Shown here one piece after another: positions 36,701-48,700 of a stretch of 64,000 nucleotides of DNA (positions are counted from its first letter, which is position 1; each line of letters starts with the position of its first letter). The notes beneath the pieces were generated by a model that was not told where the DNA came from, ran no database searches, and was given only the letters and a program-made list of their open reading frames with translations. Source of the DNA: Leptidea sinapis (Eukaryota; Arthropoda; Insecta; Lepidoptera; Pieridae); the NCBI RefSeq assembly GCF_905404315.1, contig NC_066293.1, positions 697,001-761,000 on the forward strand, given 5' to 3'. The translations under genes and the position numbers were made by a program.

Positions 36701-39700
36701 AGTAAGAGACGGGACGTTATCGCAAACCCAGTGGTACCGACTAGTTACGACCTCCGAATGGTTCGAAACTAGTCGGTACCCACGCCGATAAAACGAGTGT
36801 AAAGCCGTATTACTGAATAAGTTAACAATGTCTCACGAAAGTTTTAATAATTTGACTTCTTGCAACACTAATATTTTTCAAGTAAAAAACATATTTACAC
36901 CATCATCATAAAACTTCACTTCCAGAAAAGGAGCTGCATAAAATACTGAGTTCAATGGAAGACAAGACAGGCCGCACCTCCCTGTCGATGTACCACAGCC
37001 CGCACAGGGGTGAGGGGGACGGGGAGGCGGGCGGCACCTTGAAGCAGGGTGCCAGGAAGAGGAGCAACCAGGTGGCGCGGGAGCTCAGCGACATGGTGAC
37101 CTACGTGCAGGTGGGCAGCGGCGCGGCGCGATGATACTTAGTCGGGAGCGTCTGTTCTCTCCTTTCACGTTCTACAATATTACAATATTGTAGTGTATTC
37201 GTTACAACGAAATATCATTAAAAAAAAGAAGCCCGCTCAGTTTCTTGCACCCGTCTCCTCAGGTCTGAGTCATACTTTTTCGAATGGGTGATAGTTTTTG
37301 ACGTTCAATGTCATTTTAAATCCTATTTTGAATAAGAATATTTGAAGTTAAATTTATTCAAACTTACTTATTCAAATTTTACAATACAGGAATGATTGTA
37401 AAAAGTAAAATCGTACAATACTTCCTCAAAAAGATATGTGAGAGATAACACTCCAGAGGGTGCTCCTTCCTGTAGTATTCCACTTCGACCCACCCGTTGT
37501 ACTCTGGGGCAAGGTAAGATACAGGAAGGGTTATCCACCACTTTTTGTCGCAAGACAGCGAGGCAGGCGGTTTCGTCTCCCACAGCAATGTTAGCGAGCG
37601 TGCGTGAAGTGTTTGTTATGTTTCAGGCAATCAAGTTCCGAGGTCTGAATCCTCTCTCGCCGCGCAGCTCGGTGAGGGAGTCGATGACGAGGAATGCCGC
37701 CGTCAGCTCGGTGAAGCAGCAGATGATGAAGGAGGCGGAGCCCGGCAGTAGCTTTGAGTCTTCGGAGAGCAGCGACAGCACTGCCACCGTGAGTCACGCG
37801 CCGCCACCTACTGGCTGCCAGCAGCTTTGTGGAGCGACGAGAAGACTGTCCGGCAGAATTAACTGACATTGAGTAGTTTGATAGGAGGAAATATTATTAA
37901 TCGTTAAAAAATGCTCAAAATATGATATATCTCTCATAAGAAGTATAATTTGATGAGTCGTGTATTAGGGACTTTCGAAATGATTTGAAAAGGGGTGCAC
38001 TTAGGGGTAGATAGATATTATATTGGTTTTGTGGTAAAAATATTTATTTACTTATGGTACTAAATTAATCTATGACAATTGTTAATTCAATATTAAAACG
38101 AGCTCCTATATTTCTTTTCTTTTAACTTTCACCCCATCAATCGATGATTTCCGGAAAAAACTATGTTCTTACCAGAGTCTCAAACTGTCTTCGTAACGAA
38201 TTTCTTATAAATCAGTTCTTCTCTTAAAATGTAATAAACCGACAGTCATATCGATTGGGACAGAGGCTGTCACAGTCCATGCTCGTGTGTGCCCGCAGCA
38301 GTCGACGGGTTGGTCGCGGCGCGTGGCCCCGCAGCATCCCTGCTACCGCTGCTCCTCCGTGAACGAGGCCATCGCCAAGAAGATCTGCCGCAAGCACCCG
38401 CTGGCGCTGGTCGCGCACACCGAGAGCCAGCTGGTGCGCACCTACCCCGCCGGGTCAGTACTGACAGGGAACGTGCAGGGTCCCAGGAGACTATCATTGT
38501 AAACGAACACGAATTAGATTTTATACAATCTAATTTTAGTATAATATTTTTACTATAGCAGTTACAATAGTTCAAAAGCATAAATTGATTAAGATATAGA
38601 TTATTTATCTGTATTTTACTAAAACTAAAAAAGATAATATTTTATTTAGCTGATTACAAATACTGCCGCAAGTTGAGATATATAAAATACATTATTGCGC
38701 TCATTCACATTACTTATAGAAGGGTTGCCGCACTTCGCCGGGCTGTCTATATCATGAATATTTATTTTATTAGTTTTTTCTTATTTGGTTAAACCATGCC
38801 CAGAATTGAGATCCTGATGCGGAGGCAACATGCCTTTTGCTTAACAATTATTAACAAAACGAAATATCAAACTTTAAATCATTATGGCAACAAAGTAAGA
38901 GTCCTGTTTCTCTCACGGTCAAATAAATGTAGGTTGCTACGACAAGTATTGTAAATAGTTACCACGCGTTTACACCAAGAAACAAGTCAAAAACTTGTTT
39001 TATACAAAGCTTGTAGAATACTTGTCAAAACATTTATTTGTTTTTAACATGTATTGCAATTGTCTGAAACATTCTTGCGTTCACACTGTGTTGCCAACAA
39101 GTTTTTATACAAATATAAAACACATTTGCGTTCACATATAGATCTGAGACATCTTTGATACAGTCTGATACAAAACAGCGTTCACACCAACATTCAAACA
39201 CATGTTTTAAACAATAATTGTTAATTTTAATGAAATTTATGTATAATACTTATTTAAAACAAGTTTTATACTCTATCCATGCTTGGTGGGTAAAGTTTTT
39301 AACATTTACCGGACAGACCGTTTTTTTTTGTGGAAAAGAAGAAGATAAATGGTGTGGTCTAAGACATAAGCTTTATTAGTAATATTTATCTCGGCTTATA
39401 TTAAGATATTCTTTCGATACTTTTATAATCGTCTCGAAAGCATTATTAATGCATTAACTACATTTTGCCTTTGATATCCGATGCAAATACAAAGAAGAAT
39501 ATGAGTCACCAGTAGCTAGAAATCTCAAATAAACAGCTAACAAAAAAAAGCGCGTACGCCTTCCTTCACGGCCGGCAACGCTCCTGTGATTCCTCTGGTG
39601 TTGCAAGAGAATGTGTGCGATGGTGATCACGTATCACCAGGTGACCCGTGCGTAGCTCGTTTGTCCTCCTTTTCCATAAAAAAAATAATTGGTGCTGTAA

Positions 39701-42700
39701 TAATAACTGCTGGAGTGATGGCATCTCGATACTGTGAATTCTGCTAAGAAAAGTATGGTGCAACTTTTTGAAGCAAATTCTCCAAATTTCCTGGTCTCAT
39801 TCTAACAAAATTTCTGAATCCACTTCTGTCTTCTATTTTTAAATTATTCAATAAGGAACGATAGGCCCCTTCTTGCTGTCGACTCCTCAAAAATTATCGC
39901 GACCAGTACTTGCGTGGTTTTCTTGAATTTCCTTCATTCTGTATGATGTACAAGTATACTCATGAAGCAATGTTCCGCAGTACCTTCACTTTCTATTGTC
40001 TGTACCAGTAGTCAATAATTGTGTTGTCAAATTCATTAACTTCTGCACTGACATGTCGTAAACAAGTTTAGCTACAAGCCTACTACAAGTATAAAACATT
40101 AGAGCATATACATGTAGACAATTACTAAAACAATTTCATCAGACAAGTTTCATACAAATATTGTCTACGACAAGTATTATGTTTTTGTATTTTGAAAACA
40201 TTGCATACAACTTGTATTTGTAATTTGCATGAATCTTGTCAAATACGTGTATAATACCTTGGTGTAAACGAGAAGTTAGAGTATCATGTTATAACACCCC
40301 GCGACGCGCGGCGCATTATCTTGTAATATCATAACATAATATTATATCGGAGCGTGTGGCGGCAGGCTCCGCATCGACTCGTCCAACTTCGACCCGGTGC
40401 TGTTCTGGAGCTGCGGCGTGCAGCTGGTGGCTCTCAACTACCAGACGGAGGACGCCGCCATGGCGCTCAACGGTGCGCTGTTCGAGGCCGGCGGCGCCCG
40501 CGGCTACGTACGCAAGCCGCGCGTCATGTGGGACCCGCACCACATCGCATACCGCCGGTACCTAACATGTTGATTTGTTCACTATTGACGGAGGATGCTA
40601 ACGGTTACTGACGACCGCCGCCCTGGTGCCAGGCTAACACTCCCTGTACTGATACACCGTAAAATATTTATTCAAAATAGGATTTAAAATCACTTATTGA
40701 ACACAGCTCTCGTTCGATGCGTCAGTTAAAGCAACGGCTGACTGCAAACATGAGACGTATCGAACCTGTTGGTGCCGCATACGGCATGTTATTATTGTTC
40801 AATAATGTCATCGGGTTTCTTTCAAACGCAAGATATTCTTTCGTCGGAAAGAGAAGCTCTTGAAATATTTCAATGTTTATATTCACTGTGTAAATAAGGA
40901 CTGGACATTACTACTCCCCAGCCTCCCTCAATTAAAGACATGTGTCTTGCTGCAGTTTCAACCCCATGGAGAAGGAGTTCGAGGGTATCCTCGCTAAGGA
41001 GCTGACGCTGCGCGTGGTGTCGGGCCAGTACGTGGCAGAGTGCGTGTTCAGCTTCTACAACGTGTACGTGCACGTGGAGGTGGCGGGCGTGCCGGCCGAC
41101 TGTTGCCGCGCCCGGACCGGCGTGGCGCGGCGCAACGCGCTCAACCCCGTCTGGGACGAGACCTTCCACTTCAAGGTGACCCTCGTCTATTCATTGTTAC
41201 ACGCCGCCTGACTGTTGCCGCGCCCGGACCGGCGTGGCGCGACGCAACGCGCTCAACCCCGTCTGGGACGAGACCTTCCACTTCAAGGTGACCCTCGTCT
41301 AGTTCATTGCTATAAGCCGCCCGACTGTTGCCGCGCCCGGACCGACGTGGCGCGGCGCAACGCGCTCAACCCCGTCTGGGACGAGACCTTCCACTTCAAG
41401 GTGACCTTCGTCTATTCATTGTTACACGCCGCCTGACTGTTGCCGCGCCCGGACCGGCGTGGCGCGACGCAACGCGCTCAACCCCGTCTGGGACGAGACC
41501 TTCCACTTCAAGGTGACCCTCGTCTAGTTCATTGCTATAAGCCGCCCGACTGTTGCCGCGCCCGGACCGACGTGGCGCGGCGCAACGCGCTCAACCCCGT
41601 CTGGGACGAGACCTTCCACTTCAAGGTGACCCTCGTCTATTCATTGTTACACGCCGCCTGACTGTCGCCGCGCCCGGACCGGCGTGGCGCGGCGCAACGC
41701 GCTCAACCCCGTCTGGGACGAGACCTTCGACTTCAAGGTGACCCTCGTCTATTCATTGTTACACGCCGCCTGACTGTCGCCGCGCCTGGACCGAAGTGGC
41801 GCGACGCCACGCCCTCAACCCCGTCTGGGACGAGACCTTCCACTTCAAGGTGACCCTCGTCTATTCATTGTTACACGCCGCCTGACTGTCGCCGCGCCCG
41901 GACCGGCGTGGCGCGGCGCAACGCGCTCAACCCCGTCTGGGACGAGACCTTCCACTTCAAGGTGACCCTCGTCTATTCATTGTTACACGCCGCCTGACTG
42001 TCGCCGCGCCTGGACCGAAGTGGCGCGACGCCACGCCCTCAACCCCGTCTGGGACGAGACCTTCCACTTCAAGGTGACCCTCGTCTAGTTCATTGTTACA
42101 CGCCACCCGACTGTTGCTGCGCCCGGACTGGCGTGGCGTGACGCAACGCGCTCAACCCCTCTGGGACGACCACCTTCCACTTCAAGGTGACCCTCGTCTA
42201 GTTCATTGCTATAAGCCGCCCGACTGTCGTCGCGCGCGGACTGGCGTGGCGCGGCGCAACGCGCTCAACTGAGACGAGATCTTTCACTTCAAGGTGACCC
42301 TCAACTAGTTCATTGTTACATTTAATCCCAGATGTACTTTACTATAATAAATAAATTTTAAAATGAAAATATCCCAGTGTACTTTATGTATCGCTATAGT
42401 AACAAGTCAGCCTGATGAAAAAAAGCGCTCATGAAGATGGTCCAGGTCGTCAGGGGCTATCCTGGCTAACATCGCAGGCACTGGTGACACCAGCATCAAT
42501 TATAGTTTACCTGCTCCTTCAGATGGCCGCTTTAACACAACTCTCTAAGATAACACAACTCTCTAAGATAACACAGCTCTTTAAGATCCAAATAGTACTC
42601 GTTCTCGTCACGATGACAATCGTCCAGGTAAAATGACCCTGGTGGCTTGGGTGCACTTGAGACAGTTGGCCCGTGGGGCTCAGAGGCGCGGAGAATGTAC

Positions 42701-45700
42701 AAAGTACTATGTACGCGCCTCAATATGTCTACTGGAAATCCAAGCGATGGCAGCTATTTTGATCAACGAATCAGCCTAGCTATCCAACGCAGAAATGGTA
42801 GTAGTATTCTTGTTACGCTTCCTCGTAGAGATAGTTTGTAGTTCATGTAATCATACGTATTAATATTGTATTAACCCACATTATTTATTTGTTCAGATCA
42901 ACTTCCCGGAGCTGGCGTTCGTCAGGTTCGAGGTGTTCGACGCCGACACCAACTACATGCTCTCGCAGCGAGTGATCCCCGCGACCTGCCTGCGGCCAGG
43001 GTACCGGCACGTCCGGCTGCGGTCAGTACCAGACCACGGAGATAGGTTCACTTGGAACAAGTTGCTCACCAAACATTGACTCTCGTGCGAAAATGAGAAG
43101 TATTAATAATAACCCTAATGGGTTCACAACTTCTTTAAATACAACATATAAAGTAACCATACATACATGCGTCCCAGAGACTCATTTGAATAGAATGAGT
43201 CCACATTGAATGCTCTCTCGCTGCCCTCTTCATGTTCTAAATGCAATAGTAAAAAAGTAGCAGTCCGTACAAGTTTAGATTAGTTCCTGGTGTTCATTAT
43301 GATTATCTCAGTTTATAGAACATTCCCTGGTGGGTCTCTATGTACGTACATTACATTAACAAGAATAAATTGAGAGGCAACAGTTTATCAGTCAGTTAGG
43401 AGTATGTCGTAATTACAGTGTTTCTTAAAATGGTGTCGCGCTACTGCCTTGGTAATACTGAAAATGTTTAGAAAGTGAAAAACGGCTTAATGTAGAAAGA
43501 TGCCAATACTATTATTGTTTTTCGAAGTAATCTCCGTTCCTCTCAACACATCGTCGCATTCGATGGAACCACTGAGAAAAGCAGTGGGCCCATTCTTCCT
43601 TAGGAGTCTCTTCTATGGTATTTTCGTACGCTTTCACCGCATCTTCAATATATATCCAGCTTTCATCAAATGACGATGTCAAATACAGCATTTGAGTCAC
43701 CGCCGTTGAACTTATCTAACATTTGGCGACACCAGTCCATGCGAAGGTGTTTCTGGTCGTCGCTTAAAGTATAGGAAATCCATCTGGTACAAAGCTTCCT
43801 GACGCCTAAATGTTCGTGTAATATTTTATTAAATGGACTCAATGCCAATGCCTAGGCTTCCCCATATCTGCTGATAGCCCATATCACTCTCTTATCTTTC
43901 TCTATCATGCGTACAGCACTGATGTTATCTTCAGTAGTCGCTGTTAAAGGACGTCCCTCACGCGCATTATCATTGAGCATTGAGTGGCACGAGATGGGGC
44001 TTCATTGAGAAATGCTAATCGCAGCCTACCATAGCTTTGTTGTTGAGTAAGCCCCCAACGAAAGTCAAATCATTGACCGAAAATTTTCTCGCCTTAGGTT
44101 CATTTTCACGTGTAACAAGAGTTTTTAGAGATTTGCCGCCAATTTACAAAAACAAATGACAAATGAATGCAATATACTACATTAGGGTACCAAAGAGTAC
44201 TAAAATTGAAATCCAAAAAAGTTTCATTAGCAATGTTTATAGCTAACATTTTCAGTGTTACCCACATACATATTATCTAGGATTCAGCGAAACAACATCA
44301 ATCGGTTTACCAAAACCCGCAGTAACACGAGAGACGCTGAACCCGTCTATTTTAATTAGCACTCCGTGTCAGTTTATGTGTTGGCTGCAGGGTATTGGGT
44401 TGAAGCTGGGCAGAGGTTACCCATGTTTAGGGATCCGTGACGTAATGTCTCCAACACGTAGCTCCTTAGCTTAGTTTCGAATCACGTGCTTCCTTTGTAC
44501 CTTCCTGTAAGTTCTACTTTGCCGCTTGTTTTCCCATCCTACCACAAATAATATCGCTAAAGCCTTTCATCCTGCGCCTTCCTTATTAAATATGTCTAAA
44601 ACGCAGAATACTTATCTAATACCGAACCGTGTCGATGGTTTTTCCGCAATCATACGGAAAAGAATCGCCTCCGTCAAAAATAGGTTGGAGAGGAGTCCCA
44701 ATATTATTTTGAAGGTGATAGTCGACAGACAGGACAGCGCATTCAAAGCGCACTGGATGTCTGCTTTGGTTTGTAAGTTTATTCATTATATCAACTAATA
44801 TAGAATAAGTTTGTTACTAACATATATGTAATTTATTGTTGTATTTCCTAACATAGGTTAAGACTATTTCACTAACATTTATATATGGACTTTTGTTGCC
44901 TTAAATAAATAATTAAATAGTATATAAATAATAGCTTTTTATAATTTGTGTTTTTTATTCAAAATATGGTCACTTCTTCCACGCCGCGCAGTTCCCCGAC
45001 CAATCAGCCGCTGAACATGGCGTCTCTTCTGATCTTCTCGCGCTGCTCGGAGGAGCAGGCGCCCCCCGCGGCCTGGGGCTCCCCCTCCGCCCCGCCGGCG
45101 CGTCGCAAGCTGCACTTCGTGGTGGTCCACGCGCCGCTGCTCAGCGAGCCCTCCTGCATCCTGAAGGTCACGCACGACACCACAGCTGATGAGGTGCGCT
45201 GCTTCTCTGACAACTGATGGGTTTAAACTCAATTACAGAGCCTCCAAATCTATTTAAAAGTGGGACAAACAAACAATTTTTGGGACACAGTGCCCTGTGA
45301 ACAGCTGGATACATTGACACTTGGTGGAGACGGCGCCTGTTTATGTATCTTCTACTACTACGATTATAAGTTATCACAAAGAAGTGATCAAATATTACAA
45401 GGAGTGCTTCATAGAGCAGCAGGACCAAATTGATACGTATCACACTCACCTGGGGGACGTTCCTCCACAATGCTAATTTCAATGAACTTTCCTCCACGAT
45501 AACCAACTATGGAATGAACTTTTGAAAGAAAGGTCGATTAACTCGGGACCCTTATTATTAAGTCCTGTTATCAGTCTGATGTTTCAACAGAATCCAACAA
45601 CTACTGCCTTACTTGTCCACCGCTGCGAAAACAACCTTGCGTTCATGTTATTGTAAAAATTTAAAATTATATTATATGATGACAACCATCCAAAATTTTG

Positions 45701-48700
45701 TATTTTTGACTGTCTGCTTGCACCCATCGCCTCTATCACAAATCTTTGGAGATTATAAGTGTTGGGAAAAAATCAGAATTGCCCGGATGATAGGGTCGTT
45801 ATATAGTGGAAGAATAAAAAAAAGACTCATTTGTTTTGCCAGGCGATAGGGCAGGTCCTGAGCCGGGCGGGCGCGGCCGCGGGCTCCCGCGCGGAGTACG
45901 TGCTGGTGGAGGAGGTGGCGGGCCGCTCGCCCTCGCAGCGCGTGCTGGCGCCGCGGGAGCTGGTGCTGGGCCTGGCGCCCGCGGCCTCGCGCCTGCTGCT
46001 CAAGAGGGTGGGCGACGACCCCAGCAGCCGGGCCTGGCTCACCAGCATCAGGTCACTTGAACCAGCGGACACACTAGCAGCGGCCGATGGGGGAGAGTGG
46101 GCCCTGCGAATCAAGATGACTGCCAGGGTCGCGATGCCGCTGGAAGTGACGTCCTCACTCTCAATCGTCACGCCGTTACATAAGAATGAGCTGAAACTTC
46201 ATTATTCAATTTAAATTAAAATAATCTTTATTCAATAATATTTAAGCCATAAATTAATTTAAAAATCTACCATCTATTCTGAAGAAGATGGTGCCGTAAG
46301 AAGAACGAACAAGAAACTTACCGGAAACAAAATAAAATTGAAAATGGAAAAAGTATTTCACAAAAATAAACGGGGTGAAACACAGGGGTGTAGCATCGTC
46401 CAATTTTTTTTTTTCCTTTTATTATACTAGTATATAGTACTTAATACGTACTAAAATATTGAAATGGTTTGGACAATCCAAATGTGCACGCCTCATAATC
46501 TCATTTTCCACAATAATATTGGTTATTTATTTGTAAAAGTGTACACAAGAATGTAGATGCACTCGTTCTTATGTGACAAAGAACTTGTATTCCCTGAAGG
46601 CCTTAGAAGGTGTCACTACCATTGAATTATATGTTATTTTAAATTGAAAATTTGAATAGAGTTAAGGAAATCCAAGTAACAAGTACAGTGTCATGACAAA
46701 AAAACAATATCTGATTATTGCAAAGTCAAATCATCATTTTGCATCATCACAAACTATTGTATTAGACAACCCGGTTGAAATGATAATTCATTCGGGGAAA
46801 ATATATGTAATTAGATACGGTTAACATTTGCCGGTTAATTTTTTCTCAGAAGTCTTTATTCAATTAGTGACATTGAACTCATCCTATACATAACCCTGGT
46901 CATGGTGGGCCCAGGTCAGCGTCGGCAGAGAAGGCTCGCGAGCCGGCGGCGACCCCCGGAGCCCTGGAGCCAGCCCCGCTGGAGAGGCCACCCGACAATT
47001 TCCTGGTGTGTGTGCACAACGTGTGCCACGAGATCCCCTACGCCATCCTCAAAGTGAGTCACAGCCACGATCCAGCACGGACTATCCGGGTTTTTACAGG
47101 AAAGCGACAGAAGCGTATCAACACGGAAGATGTCAGATTTTTCCAAACTCTGATCGGCCAATAGAAAAATTACAAACTTACATTTTTGAATTGAAACCGC
47201 GTAGGGCTCTTTTTGGTAGGGGAAAATCTTATGGGTTCGCGTCTCCGACATGCTCAATATAAATATAGTACCTAACTATAGACACTTTTTAGATGGATGA
47301 AAGCTCGTGAGTTCGCGTCACCGAACTTATAGCAGTATATCTGTAGCTATACAGCTGGCGTGTTGTGCAACATTGTTGCTGTGTATATTTTATAAGTGAA
47401 TTTGAATGTAAGTATTTACTGAAAAGTTCAATGTATATATACTGTGCATTGCTGAAATAGTGTTTTTGTTTGATTAATACACTATTGAAAAGAATTTAAC
47501 ATTATGTTTGTCATTATAATTATATTTTAAATATTATGAAATTATAAATTTTAATACTAAAACTTCTAAGTTTTCACTTCTATCGGCAGTCTCTACAAGT
47601 GCCATTTTTTTATTAAACTACTTTAGTTTATCACTAGTAGGTAGCACATTTTTTTTAATTTTATAAGTAAGTATACAACACATTTGTATACCTACTACTA
47701 CTTCATATTGGACCCGATACGTAAATCCTGGATACCAACGAGGTCAAGGACATAATATTTATCAATGATTTGTTATTATTGTGGAATAATTTCAGTAAAG
47801 GCATACCTATAAGACACAATTTATTACATTTATTATTTAATTTTTCACATAAATTTCTTCAAACTAAATGTAATGAATACTAACAAACCATTTTTTTTCA
47901 TTTCATTGTTTGCCGCTACTGGACTTAACACCAAAATATCAAAATGACAGATTTAATGACGTGACCGTATCACACAGGCTACCTTGTAATTATACATTTC
48001 ACAACACAATATACTGTATTATGTTTTGTATATTTTCTGGGATTCTGTTGAAGAAACATGTACCTCGCTTGTAAAACCGACCAACACGAATAGTAGGCAT
48101 AATGTATTTGTGTGTTATCACATTTACTGAGTGGTTCCCTGTCGCAAGTGATCACGGGAAGACCGTTAGCTGACAAGTGAGCTTTCCAACGTGAGTATTG
48201 TCTCAGCAGCCCAGCAACTAACAGCAGACGTTCTCCAGGTGCCGCTGTCAGCCACCGCCTCGTACGTCATCCATCAGGCGCTCACCAAGGCCAGGTGTAC
48301 TGATGATCCTAAGAGGTAACCTACTACTATATAAATATACCATATCTTTCATATACTGAGGCAGTTCCTGTGTAACCGAGCTATGTCCGATGCATGTTAA
48401 CGATCAGTGGGCTTGCTGCAAAATCTTATGCTTGCTAACAGATGGAACTCTAATTAATATGAGTGATGCTTTGAAAACCGAACTCAAAAGAATGATATCA
48501 AGAAAAATACACACATTTAAAAATATGTAGTAAATACAAATGATCAACTCCATTTTACTATTCTATCGATATCCAATTAATCGTTCATTTTTAAGCTAAT
48601 ATTTAAGGTTGTCAACAAATAATAATCACGTCGATTCACTCCCGATTCCTGAAAATATCTCGTTGTTCATTATAATAAAGTGGACCTCCTCCGAGTCCAC

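Noticed and set aside
40942..41211. C2 exon read through its donor as the gene's end
   Set aside because: Read-through gives only 12 extra residues before a stop, and exon 16 completes the C2 fold in phase.
45827..46214. Several overlapping frames on both strands
   Set aside because: Shadows of the GC-rich RA1 exon 45843-46051; only one frame joins in phase with neighbouring exons.
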